64,000 nt of DNA, from NCBI RefSeq assembly GCF_005937985.2, contig NZ_CP042172.1:496001-560000 (forward strand), given 5' to 3'. Position numbers and translations under genes: made by a program. Below the pieces are notes generated by a model. That model saw only the letters and a program-made list of their open reading frames with translations. It searched no databases and had not been told where the DNA came from. This stretch comes from Arthrobacter sp. KBS0702. GTDB lineage: Bacteria; Actinomycetota; Actinomycetes; Actinomycetales; Micrococcaceae. The stretch's first letter is position 1. Each line of letters opens with the position of its first letter. Positions 8,458 through 16,897 of the stretch are shown here, piece after piece.

Positions 8458-9303
8458 TCAGGCCTGCGAAGCCCCCGGCAGCGGCTGGCAACGGGGGCAG
8501 TAGTAGATGTCCCGCTCCTCGGCCCCGGTGTCCTTGGCGAGGACCCCGCGCCGGATGGGCGTGCCGCATTTGAGGCAGGGCTGGTGTTCGCGCCGGTACA
8601 CCCAGTACCCGGGCCGGCCGGCCGTTCGACCCACCGGCACGCCGCGCGCGTTCAGTACCGTGACGCGGCGGCCCGGGCCCAGGTTGGCCGTCAGCAGGAC
8701 CTTCGCGTCGGTGATCATGGCGGCCAGATCCGGCACCGCGGAGACCGGCGTCGCCGGGTGCACGCCGGACAGGAAGCAGGCCTCGCAGCGGTAGATGTTG
8801 CCGATGCCGGCCAGGTTGCGCTGGTCCAGGAGGGCGACGCCGATCGGGACCTCGGGAGCCGCGAGCAGGCGCCGCTCGGCCTCCGCCATGTCCCAGTCCG
8901 GGCCCAGCAGGTCCGGACCGAGGTGGCCCACGACGCCGGCTTCCTCCGCCGTCGGAATGACTTCCAGCAGCCCGAGCGAGAACCCGACCGCGTCCGCCGT
9001 CGCCGTGCGCAGGACGCAGCGGGCGGTGAAGCCGGGCTTGCGCCAGCGGCCCCCGGAAGGATAGATCTGCCAGGTTCCTTCCATCTTCAGGTGCGAGTGG
9101 ATGGTGAGCCGGTCCTTCGGCGTCGGGCCGGCCACGCGCATCAGCAAGTGCTTGCCGCGCGGAACGACCTCCTGCACGGTCCAGCCGCCCAGCTTCAGGG
9201 TGGCGAAGCGCGGCACCCGGAAGTCGGAGGCGAGCAACTCCTTGCCCGCCAGCGCGGCGTGCAGCTGCGCGGCGGCACGGAAGACGGAGTCGCCCTCAGG
9301 CAC
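8458..9303 (-). CDS. nei2: Fpg/Nei family DNA glycosylase (endonuclease VIII, Nei2-like)
   Basis: The enzyme removes oxidised pyrimidines from DNA and cuts the abasic strand. The 281-residue product starts MPEGDS, giving the catalytic Pro2 (Schiff base) and Glu3, continues with the H2TH region around LDQRNLAGIGNIYRCEAC, and ends with a four-cysteine zinc finger (CLKCGTPIRR...YYCPRC) at about residues 243-270. MPEGDSVFRAA rather than MPELPEVE favours the Nei branch over Fpg/MutM. Its first 8 bases overlap the end of lhr, so the two are translationally coupled. The same lhr-nei arrangement is known from mycobacteria, which supports a joint role in repair. Confidence 0.92.
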   Translation of the reverse strand: MPEGDSVFRAAAQLHAALAGKELLASDFRVPRFATLKLGGWTVQEVVPRGKHLLMRVAGPTPKDRLTIHSHLKMEGTWQIYPSGGRWRKPGFTARCVLRTATADAVGFSLGLLEVIPTAEEAGVVGHLGPDLLGPDWDMAEAERRLLAAPEVPIGVALLDQRNLAGIGNIYRCEACFLSGVHPATPVSAVPDLAAMITDAKVLLTANLGPGRRVTVLNARGVPVGRTAGRPGYWVYRREHQPCLKCGTPIRRGVLAKDTGAEERDIYYCPRCQPLPGASQA

Positions 9304-12300
9304 GGATCCTCAGTCCCTTCGGGGTGGAGTAGGCGCCGGCCTGGGCCAGCGCGGCGGCGACCGGCGTGTCCAAGATGCCGTGGCCGTTGACTTTTTCCAT
9401 GATCAGCTTGTCGATGGCGCCGCGCGTCACGACGCCGACGAGGGCGGACCCGGCGGCGGCCAGGACGTCGGGGTCGGAGCTGAACGCGAGCAAAGTCTTG
9501 CCGCCGCGTTCCACGTACAGGACCAGCGCGCCGTCCACCAACACCACCAGGGCGCCCGCCTTCCGGCCGGGGCGGTGGCCGGTGCCCGCCTCCACGTCCA
9601 GGGCCGGCCACGGCAGCGCGGCGCCGTAGGGGTTGGCCGGGTCGGTTGCCGCGAGGGCCAGGGCGACGGGCTCGGCCTTGTGCACCTGGGCGTCCTCGAC
9701 GTAGGAGCGCAGCCGGTCCACCGTGGCCGGCACCGCGAACTGGGCGGCGCCGAGGTGTTCGATGAAGTAGCCGCGGCGGCACCGCCCGGCTTCCTCGAGC
9801 CGGGCCAGCACCTTGTACATCAGGCCGAAGCCGCCCAGGATGTTCTCCGCCATCACCGATCCCCGGGTGACTACGCCGTACCGGTCCAGCAGGAGTTCCG
9901 CGGTGGCCCGGGCATGGATGGTGGCGTCGAGCTCGGGGGCCGGGAGCGCGGACCAGCGTCCGGCGGCGAGCGGGGGCGTGGCGGGGGCGCCGGTGACGGA
10001 GCCGTAGCGGCCGCCGGTGAGGCCGGGCGATCCGAGCAGCCCGGTCCCGTGGGCGCGGCCCAGCCGGCTGAGCCTGGGCGCCCGGGCACGGGGCGCGCGC
10101 CCGACCTGCCGGTGCGCGGTGTGGCCGCCGGCGATGAGGGCCCGGACCGGGGCGAAGGTGTCGCCGGTGATCCGGCCGGCCCAGGCCAGGTCCCAGAGCG
10201 CGGACACGACGTCCTGGTCGCTGAGGACCGTGTCCATCCCGCCGGCGATGTCGGTCAGCTGCCGGAAGAAGTAGCCGCCGCCGTTGTTCCGCAGGTGGTC
10301 CAGCAACCGCTGCTGTGCGTCGCCGGGTACGAAGTCCGGTGCCGGGTTCAGCGTCAGTTCGGCGGAATCGGCGAGGTGCAGGCTCACCCAGCCGTCGTTG
10401 CCGGGCAGCGAGCCGGCCCCGGACCAGAGGACCTCGCCGGCGGCCATGAGTTCGTCGAGCATGGCCGGCTGGTAGTTGGAGACGCGGCTGGCCAGGACCA
10501 GCGGTTCCCAGGCGGAGGCCGGAATCGGCACGCCGGAGAGCTGGTCGACGGCGGTGATGATGCCGTCCAGCCCGCGCAAAGCCGACTGGCCCCGGCCGCC
10601 GGGTGTCCGCACGTGCTGCCACGCGGGCAGGAACCGCCCGTACGCGGCGTTGTCCACGGGCTCGACCTCGGCCCGCAGCGCCGCGAGCGACCGACGCCGC
10701 AACTTGCGGAGCACCTCGGCGTCGCACCACTCACTGACGGTTGCCGGCAGGACAGTCGGCAACGCCGCCGCCGGGGCGGCAGCCGGTGCTGCCGAATCCC
10801 CGGCCTGCGCCTCGTCCGGCGCTGCGGGGTGCGGCCGGAATTCGCCTTCGACGACGCGCCCGTCCGCGGCCAGCCTCTTGAGTGCCGTGCCGACGACGGC
10901 GACGCCGAGGCCCAGCCGGGCGGCGGCTTCGGCGGCGGTGAAGGGCCCGTGCGTGCGGGCGTAGCGTGAGACGAGGTCGCCCAACGGGTCCGCAACGGGT
11001 TCGATGAACGCTAGCGGCACGCCCATCGGCAAGGGGACACCGAGGGCATCGCGCAGCCTGGCGGCATCCTCTACCGCGGCGAACCGTTCCACGCCGCCGA
11101 TGTTGACCTTGATCGCACGGTTGGCCCGCTGCAAAGCCGCCAAATGGGCGGCCGCGTCGGCCGCGGCGGCGCCCGGGGCCTCGGCCGCGGCGGTTTCAAC
11201 CGCCCCGGGCTCCGGTTTGGCCCCGGCTTCGCCGGGCACGGCCCCTGCCTCTACTTCCGCCCCTGCCTCTACTTCCGCCTCCGCCTCCGCTGGCGCCTGC
11301 GACTCGAGCCGGGCGGCGACTTCGTCGGGGGTGAGCGGGCCCAGCAGCCGGAGCAGATCGGCCACGCCCTCCAGCCCGCGCATCCTCCGGTCCGGAGCGA
11401 GTCGCTGCAGTTCCAGTTCGGTGGCCTCGATGACCTTCGCGTCGAGCAGTTCGCGCAGCTCCACCCGGCCCAGCAGTTCGTTGAGCAGCGTCGAGTCCAG
11501 CGCCAGCGCGGCGGCGCGGCGCTCGGCCAGCGGCGAATCGCCTTCGTAGAGGAACTGCGCCACGTACCCAAAGAGCAGGGACTTGGCGAACGGCGAGGGC
11601 TGTTGTGTGGTGGTCTGCAGGATCCGCAGTTCACGCCGTTCGATCGAGGCGGCGATGTCCTTCAGGGCCGGAAGGTCGTAGACGTCCTGCAGGCACTCGC
11701 GCACGGTCTCGAGCACGATCGGGAAGGTCGGGTATTTCCGGGCGACGTCCAGCAGCTGGGCCGAGCGCTGGCGCTGCTGCCACAGCGGCTGGCGCTTTCC
11801 GGGGGTCTGCCGGGGCAGCAGCAGGGCCCGGGCGGCGCACTCCCGGAAACGGGAGGCAAACAGTGCGCTGCCGCCGACCTCCGCGGTGACAATCTGTTCG
11901 AGTTCCTCGGGCTCGAAGAGGAACAGTTCCGCGCCGGGCGGTTCGTCCTCCATCATCGGCACGCGCAGCACGATGCCGTCGTCGGCGGCCATCGCGGAGC
12001 CGTCCATGCCGTAGCGCTGCTGCAGCCGCTGGCCGACGGCGAGGGCCCAGGGCGCATGCACCGGCATGCCGAAGGGGCTGTGCAGCACCACCCGCCAGTC
12101 GCCGAGCTCATCGTGGAACCGCTCCACCACAAGGGTCGTGTCGCTGGGGACGACCTCGGTGGCGAGCTTCTGCTCGGCGAGGTACTGGATCAGGTTGTTG
12201 GCGGCGAAGTCGTCCAGGCCGGTGGCCTTGCAGCGTTCGGTGGCCGGGCCGACGTCGGACGCGGAGAGTTCGCGCATGAACGCGCCTAGGGCCCGGCCCA

Positions 12301-14353
12301 GGTCCACTGGCCGCCCGAGCGAGTCGCCCCGCCAGAACGGCAGCTTGCCCGGCTGGCCGAAGGCGGGGGAGACGAGGACGCGGTCGTGCGTGATGTCCTC
12401 GATCTTCCAGCTGGTGGCGCCGAGGGCGAAGATGTCCCCGACCCGGGATTCGTAGACCATCTCCTCGTCGAGCTCGCCCACCCGGCGGCCGCCCTTGGCC
12501 GTGGACGCCTGGCCTGCGGCCTTGCCGTCGCCGGAGCCGTCGCTGCCGGTGCCCTCCACCTCGGTGCCGATGATGTACACCCCGAACATGCCGCGGTCCG
12601 GGATGGTGCCGCCGGAGGTCACGGCCAGCCGCTGCGAGCCGGGGCGTCCCTCGATGGTGCCGGCATTGCGGTCCCAGACGATCCTGGGCCGCAGTTCGGC
12701 GAACTCGTCCGAGGGGTAGCGTCCCGCCAGCAGGTCCAGGGTGGCCTCGAACGCGGACCGCGGGAGCGAGGCGAAAGGCGCGGAGCGGCGGACGGTGGAA
12801 AACCATTCCTCGACGTCGATCGCGCCGAGTGCGGTCGCGGCGACGGTCTGCTGGGCGAGGATGTCCAGTGGGTTGGCCGGGACGTAGAGCCGCTCGATCT
12901 TGCCGTCCAGCATGCGTTCGACGGTGATGGCCGTATGGACAAGATCCGCCCGGTGCTTGGGGAAGAGCACGCCCTGGGAGACCTCGCCGACCTGGTGGCC
13001 GGCGCGGCCCACCCGCTGCAGGCCGCTCGCCACCGAGGGCGGCGACTCGACCTGCACCACGAGGTCCACGGCGCCCATGTCGATGCCGAGTTCCAGGGAG
13101 GAGGTGGCCACGACGCAGCGCAGCCGGCCGGATTTCAGGTCGTCCTCGATCAGGGCCCGCTGGTCCTTGGACACGGACCCGTGGTGTGCCCTGGCCAGGA
13201 CCGGGTCCGCGCCGGCGGTGCTGCCGGCCTGGGCCATCATGTGCGCCGGCGTCGCGGTCGACGTGGGCGTGGCGTCAACAAAGTCGGGAGCCACGCCGCC
13301 GGCCTCGTCCCAGCCCCCGCCGGCGGCCATGAGCTGGCGCTCGGCGTAGATTTCGTTGAGCCGGGCCGTGAGCCGTTCGGCCAGCCGGCGGGAGTTCGCG
13401 AACACGATGGTGGACTGGTTGGCCAGCACCAGGTCCACGATCTTTTCTTCGACATGCGGCCAGATGGAGGCGTGCGGCTGCAGCCCGGACGCCGGGCCCG
13501 AGTCGAACGCCCCGGCCGCGCCCTGAAGGTCGGACATGTCTTCTACCGGCACGGAGACGGTCAGGTCCCAGGTCTTCTTCGACGGCGGCGCGACAATTTC
13601 CACCGGTGCTGCGCCCGCGAGGAACTGCGCCACCAGCTCCTTCGGCTCCACCGTCGCGGAGAGACCGATCCGCTGGGCCGGTTTGGGCAGCAGGGCATCG
13701 AGGCGTTCCAGCGAAACAGCCAGGTGCGCGCCGCGTTTGGTGCCGGCGACGGCATGCACCTCATCCACGATGATGGTGTCCACCTCGTCCAGGGTTTCCC
13801 GCGCCTTCGAGGTGAGCATCAGGAAGAGGGATTCGGGCGTGGTGATGAGGATGTCCGGCGGGTGGCTCAGCAACGAGCGCCGGTCCGCCGCCGTCGTATC
13901 CCCGGAGCGGACGCCCACGGTGATCAGCGGCGCGGGCAGGCCGAGGCGCTTGGCGGTCTGGGTGATGCCGATCAGCGGGGCGCGGAGGTTGCGTTCGACG
14001 TCGACACCCAGGGCCTTGAGCGGGGAGATGTACAGCACCCGGGTTTTCCGCTTCGGGGCCCTGCGCCGGACGGCTTTCCCGGCCGCGGCGTCCAGGCCCG
14101 GCAGCTCTTGCGGTTCCGCCGGGGCCGAGACCAGCAGTCGGTCCAGGGCCCAGAGGAAGGCGGCGAGGGTCTTGCCGGAGCCGGTGGGGGCCACCACGAG
14201 GGCATGCGCGCCCGAGGAAATGGCGTTCCAGGCGCCATTCTGTGCCGGGGTGGGCGCGGAAAAGGCCCCCAGGAACCACTCCCGGGTCGGCCGGCTGAAC
14301 CGGTCCATGGCAACGGCTGCGAGTGTGCCGCCGGCGAGTCCCTGCCCCTTCAT
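9296..14353 (-). CDS. lhr: Lhr-type ATP-dependent DNA helicase
   Basis: Lhr is a very large superfamily 2 3'-to-5' DNA translocase and helicase linked to DNA repair. The 1685-residue product has Walker A APTGSGKT at about residues 55-62, the DEVH Walker B in IIVDEVHAVAGTKRG near 195, the helicase C domain with SSLELGIDMGAVDLV and QRVGRAGHQ, a winged-helix/beta-barrel core, and the long Lhr-specific C-terminal domain. A 50-residue Ala/Glu-rich linker (about residues 1020-1080) separates core from C-terminal domain. A start at 14308 (MDRFSRPTREWF) matches the usual Lhr N-terminus better and should be considered; ATG 14353 has ggagga only one base upstream. It is followed by nei2 with an 8-base overlap. 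Confidence 0.95.
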   Translation of the reverse strand: MKGQGLAGGTLAAVAMDRFSRPTREWFLGAFSAPTPAQNGAWNAISSGAHALVVAPTGSGKTLAAFLWALDRLLVSAPAEPQELPGLDAAAGKAVRRRAPKRKTRVLYISPLKALGVDVERNLRAPLIGITQTAKRLGLPAPLITVGVRSGDTTAADRRSLLSHPPDILITTPESLFLMLTSKARETLDEVDTIIVDEVHAVAGTKRGAHLAVSLERLDALLPKPAQRIGLSATVEPKELVAQFLAGAAPVEIVAPPSKKTWDLTVSVPVEDMSDLQGAAGAFDSGPASGLQPHASIWPHVEEKIVDLVLANQSTIVFANSRRLAERLTARLNEIYAERQLMAAGGGWDEAGGVAPDFVDATPTSTATPAHMMAQAGSTAGADPVLARAHHGSVSKDQRALIEDDLKSGRLRCVVATSSLELGIDMGAVDLVVQVESPPSVASGLQRVGRAGHQVGEVSQGVLFPKHRADLVHTAITVERMLDGKIERLYVPANPLDILAQQTVAATALGAIDVEEWFSTVRRSAPFASLPRSAFEATLDLLAGRYPSDEFAELRPRIVWDRNAGTIEGRPGSQRLAVTSGGTIPDRGMFGVYIIGTEVEGTGSDGSGDGKAAGQASTAKGGRRVGELDEEMVYESRVGDIFALGATSWKIEDITHDRVLVSPAFGQPGKLPFWRGDSLGRPVDLGRALGAFMRELSASDVGPATERCKATGLDDFAANNLIQYLAEQKLATEVVPSDTTLVVERFHDELGDWRVVLHSPFGMPVHAPWALAVGQRLQQRYGMDGSAMAADDGIVLRVPMMEDEPPGAELFLFEPEELEQIVTAEVGGSALFASRFRECAARALLLPRQTPGKRQPLWQQRQRSAQLLDVARKYPTFPIVLETVRECLQDVYDLPALKDIAASIERRELRILQTTTQQPSPFAKSLLFGYVAQFLYEGDSPLAERRAAALALDSTLLNELLGRVELRELLDAKVIEATELELQRLAPDRRMRGLEGVADLLRLLGPLTPDEVAARLESQAPAEAEAEVEAGAEVEAGAVPGEAGAKPEPGAVETAAAEAPGAAAADAAAHLAALQRANRAIKVNIGGVERFAAVEDAARLRDALGVPLPMGVPLAFIEPVADPLGDLVSRYARTHGPFTAAEAAARLGLGVAVVGTALKRLAADGRVVEGEFRPHPAAPDEAQAGDSAAPAAAPAAALPTVLPATVSEWCDAEVLRKLRRRSLAALRAEVEPVDNAAYGRFLPAWQHVRTPGGRGQSALRGLDGIITAVDQLSGVPIPASAWEPLVLASRVSNYQPAMLDELMAAGEVLWSGAGSLPGNDGWVSLHLADSAELTLNPAPDFVPGDAQQRLLDHLRNNGGGYFFRQLTDIAGGMDTVLSDQDVVSALWDLAWAGRITGDTFAPVRALIAGGHTAHRQVGRAPRARAPRLSRLGRAHGTGLLGSPGLTGGRYGSVTGAPATPPLAAGRWSALPAPELDATIHARATAELLLDRYGVVTRGSVMAENILGGFGLMYKVLARLEEAGRCRRGYFIEHLGAAQFAVPATVDRLRSYVEDAQVHKAEPVALALAATDPANPYGAALPWPALDVEAGTGHRPGRKAGALVVLVDGALVLYVERGGKTLLAFSSDPDVLAAAGSALVGVVTRGAIDKLIMEKVNGHGILDTPVAAALAQAGAYSTPKGLRIRA

Positions 14354-14365
14354 TCCTCCATCATG

Positions 14366-14402
14366 CCTTAAGGCACCGACAGCTTTTGGCGGTGCCCTAA
14401 GG
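14366..14402 (-). terminator. Hairpin between lipoprotein gene and lhr
   Basis: A 13-base stem with one mismatch (ccttaaggcaccg with cggtgccctaagg) and an 11-base loop lies 24 bases after the lipoprotein stop codon and just before lhr. On the transcribed strand no U-run follows the stem, so it could be an intrinsic terminator of the high-GC type or a structure in the lhr leader. Confidence 0.5.
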
Positions 14403-14425
14403 CGGAGTCACGATCCCCGGGGACG

Positions 14426-15061
14426 CTACTTCGCGGTGAACGCGGCGATGGTCAGGAGGTTGATGCCCGCTTCGGTGCAGGCGTCCTTGGGCGCGGCGAC
14501 GAACAGCGACGCAGTGTCCTCCGGCGGGTAGATCCGGAATCCTGCGGCGGGCGTGCGGGTGCAGTTGGGGTAGTTCCCGGCCTGTGTGTAGCGCAGGGTG
14601 GCGGTGCCGGCCTGTCCCGAGGCGAGCAGCACGTCGGCCACGGGGGTGGAATCGTCGCGCGTCGCGGCGGCACCGATCGGTTCGCCGTCGGCCCCGGCGG
14701 TGAGGGAGACGCCGGCGAAGCCCTTCAGCAGACACGTTTCCGCACCCGAGTTCGTCACGATCAGCTGCATGTAGACGCTGCCGGCCGCGCCGCCGCCCTT
14801 GGCGTCGAGGGCGGCCGTGAGGTTTGCGGCCTTGCACAGGGCGGGTCCCGCCGCTGCGGCGGACGAGGGGGCCGCGGCGGCCCCGCCGGTCGCCGGCTGG
14901 GACGGGCTGGCGGAACCGGACTGGCTGGACGTGCTGGACGGGGACGACGACGTCGGCGCGGGGGTCGTGGCGCCCTGGGACTGGTTCTGGCCACAGCCAC
15001 TGAGCAGCAATGCCGCCGCGGCAGCCGCCGTCACCGAAGTAATTACCAGTCTGTGTTTCAT
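14426..15061 (-). CDS. DUF4232-type secreted lipoprotein
   Basis: The product is a predicted cell-surface lipoprotein of 211 residues. The signal sequence MKHRLVITSVTAAAAAALLLSGC ends in a clear lipobox (LLSGC), so the cysteine would be lipidated. A Ser/Thr/Pro-rich linker of about 45 residues follows, then a domain with the DUF4232 pattern: LCKAANLTAAL at the start, QLIVTNSGAETCLLKGFAGVSL in the middle and a final cysteine in KDACTEAG. ATG 15061 is preferred to one 15 bases upstream because a gagg motif lies nine bases before it. The function of this domain is not known. It is on the same strand as the YcnI locus but separated by a hairpin. Confidence 0.82.
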   Translation of the reverse strand: MKHRLVITSVTAAAAAALLLSGCGQNQSQGATTPAPTSSSPSSTSSQSGSASPSQPATGGAAAAPSSAAAAGPALCKAANLTAALDAKGGGAAGSVYMQLIVTNSGAETCLLKGFAGVSLTAGADGEPIGAAATRDDSTPVADVLLASGQAGTATLRYTQAGNYPNCTRTPAAGFRIYPPEDTASLFVAAPKDACTEAGINLLTIAAFTAK

Positions 15062-15136
15062 CTGCTGAGGCCTCATGGCTCAACTTTTATGGTGCGCGGA
15101 CGGCACAGTCAACGACGCCACGACGGCGGACCCGGA

Positions 15137-15168
15137 TTGACGCCCGTATTGTGATTTTCGGGCGTCAA
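15137..15168 (-). terminator. Hairpin downstream of ycnI
   Basis: Perfect 10-base arms (ttgacgcccg and cgggcgtcaa) enclose a 12-base A/T-rich loop (15147-15158). The hairpin lies between the ycnI stop and the lipoprotein start, where it could terminate the copper locus on the minus strand. A related stretch, cgtcaacccgtatt, recurs upstream of pckG near 51163. Confidence 0.55.
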
Positions 15169-15190
15169 CCCGGGGTACCTTCGTGCCGGG

Positions 15191-15985
15191 CTATTCGGGC
15201 CGGGCGGGGCCGTCGGCCGGGACCCCTGCGGGTGCCGGCTTGCGGCTCCGGGCCAGCGCTAGTCCGCCCAGGCCGAGGCCGCCGACGCCGGCGACCAGGG
15301 CCGCCCAGCTGCGCAGCTGGCCGCCGCCGTCGTTCGCCGCGGCCGCCTGGGCCGCCCCGGCGACGGACCCCGCATGCTCGGCGCCGTGGGCGTCCGTTGC
15401 GGCGCCGTGCCCGTCGGCCCCGGCGACTGCCTCCGTGACCGTGACGGACGGCGCCGGGCTCTTGAGTGACTCCTCGTCCTGGCCCTCCTGGGGGATATCG
15501 GTCCACTTGGTCTGCCCCTGCTCGCAGTCCTGCAGGGTCGGGAAGTACAGGGTCTTCCCCGGGGTGTCCGGCAGTTTCACGGAGAGCACCAGGACATCGC
15601 GGAGTTCCGGGTTCAGCGGTGCCTTGGCGGTGTAGACGATCTGGCTGGTGCGCTTGGTGATGGAGGAACCGTCAGCAAGCCTCTTTGGTTCGGGCAGTTG
15701 TTCCGTGACCTTGGCAGCGGTCCAGTTCGGGTTCGCCGTGGGCTGCGCGTCGTTGAGTTCCGCGGGCAGGGTGATGGTCATCTTCGTGGTGCCCGAATGT
15801 TCGCAGCCATGCGGGATGGCGAAGCTGAGCAGGGCGTAGGAGTTGGCCGCGGTCTTGTCCGGGGTCGCTTCGACGTGGGCTGATGCTCCGCTGATGCCGG
15901 CGAGCATGAGGGCTGCGGTACCTCCGGCAGCGGCGGTGGCGGAAAGGACGCGGCGGAGGGTGGACTTGTGCTCTGAGGGATTCAA
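15191..15985 (-). CDS. ycnI: YcnI family copper-binding membrane-anchored protein (DUF1775)
   Basis: YcnI proteins bind copper outside the cell and are thought to take part in copper delivery. The 264-residue product has a Sec signal peptide ending ASGASA at about residue 36, so the mature protein would start HVEATPDK; an exposed N-terminal His and nearby Glu are the copper ligands known in this family. The DUF1775 domain (about 37-165) includes SFAIPHGCEHSGTTKMTI and LYFPTLQDCEQG. A His/Asp/Ala-rich linker precedes a C-terminal membrane anchor (about 226-245) and an arginine-lysine stop-transfer sequence. The start appears to be TTG. It is downstream of a membrane protein gene on the same strand, probably one copper locus. 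Confidence 0.9.
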   Translation of the reverse strand: MNPSEHKSTLRRVLSATAAAGGTAALMLAGISGASAHVEATPDKTAANSYALLSFAIPHGCEHSGTTKMTITLPAELNDAQPTANPNWTAAKVTEQLPEPKRLADGSSITKRTSQIVYTAKAPLNPELRDVLVLSVKLPDTPGKTLYFPTLQDCEQGQTKWTDIPQEGQDEESLKSPAPSVTVTEAVAGADGHGAATDAHGAEHAGSVAGAAQAAAANDGGGQLRSWAALVAGVGGLGLGGLALARSRKPAPAGVPADGPARPE

Positions 15986-16105
15986 AAAAGGTGCCTTTCA
16001 GGCGTGCGCGCGGCACTTCGGGCGGCGCGCGGAAACGGGGGAGGCGCGGCCGAGTGGCCCGGTGTCGGTACTTTCGGGCATGTCCGGCCGCGGCCGGGAG
16101 GAATG

Positions 16106-16738
16106 TTAGGAAAAGACGACGACGGCGGGAGGTCCCCGGCGGCAATCGCGCCGGAGGTTGCGCCAGGGCAGCGGCAGGGACGCTGCGGGCCACAGGGGCT
16201 GGGTGGGGGCTGCCGCGGGGCGCGGCAGCGACGGCGCCGGAAGCTGGACCAGCGGGCGGAGCCATGCCGCGAGCGACCACAGCGCGTCCTCGCCCCGGGC
16301 CAGGAGCAGGGCGCAGGCCAGCGTCGCCAGCGCGTGGCCGGCGAGCATGGAGAGCGCCAGGGCGGAGTCCAGTGCGTGGAGCTGGAGGTGGTCCGCCGGG
16401 ACCGGAAGCGGGATGCCGCCGGCGTGGTGGCTACCCGCTCCAGTGGTGCCGGCGCCGCTCGCGGCGCCGGCTACAGGCGCGCTGAACGCGGAGAACGCTT
16501 CATGCAGCACCACCTGCCCGGCGCCTAGCAGCCCGGTCATCGCGGGGACGTTCAACTTCAGCCGGGTGGCCGCTGTGGACACCAGCCCGGTGAAGGCCAG
16601 GAACGCGATCAGGATGGCGGGGGCGGGTAGCTGGCCGCCGGCGACGACGTGCGCGGCCGCGGCAAGGGCCATGATCGTCGTGGCGACCATGGCCGCACGG
16701 AGCGAATGAAAAGGCGTCCGGGCGTGGGATGTGCGCAC
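16106..16738 (-). CDS. Hypothetical multi-pass membrane protein of the copper locus
   Basis: The product has 210 residues. Hydrophobic segments are visible at about residues 15-35 (AAMVATTIMALAAAAHVVAG), 42-58 (ILIAFLAFTGLVSTAAT), 66-82 and 125-147 (ALALSMLAGHALATLACALLL), so four membrane helices are likely. A loop carries GSHHAGG and DHLQLHALDS, a cluster of histidines that could bind metal. The GTG start at 16738 has a strong aaggagg site. The gene is 120 bases upstream of ycnI on the same strand, and small membrane proteins of this kind commonly accompany YcnI in actinobacteria, so a role in copper handling is inferred. The C-terminal 60 residues are Pro/Arg-rich and probably cytoplasmic. 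Confidence 0.75.
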   Translation of the reverse strand: MRTSHARTPFHSLRAAMVATTIMALAAAAHVVAGGQLPAPAILIAFLAFTGLVSTAATRLKLNVPAMTGLLGAGQVVLHEAFSAFSAPVAGAASGAGTTGAGSHHAGGIPLPVPADHLQLHALDSALALSMLAGHALATLACALLLARGEDALWSLAAWLRPLVQLPAPSLPRPAAAPTQPLWPAASLPLPWRNLRRDCRRGPPAVVVFS

Positions 16739-16897
16739 GGAGTCCTCCTTCAGGCTCGATGCTGGCAGCGCTTTGGCCCAATTCTACCGGCCGTCGAAAC
16801 TCGTGCGGCTGCCAGCGAGGCGCGTGCGCAGGCGAGGCGGCACCCCGGTCCGGGGACCAGGGTGCCGCCAGTTCCTACAGGTGCCGTCCGGCCGGCA

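Noticed and set aside
12386..14371. 661-codon open frame on the plus strand opposite lhr
   Set aside because: It is the antisense shadow of lhr in high-GC DNA, with Arg/Gly/Ala-rich composition and no domain pattern.
15147..15158. tattgtgatttt as part of a CRP-type site
   Set aside because: There is no second half-site; it is the loop of a hairpin.
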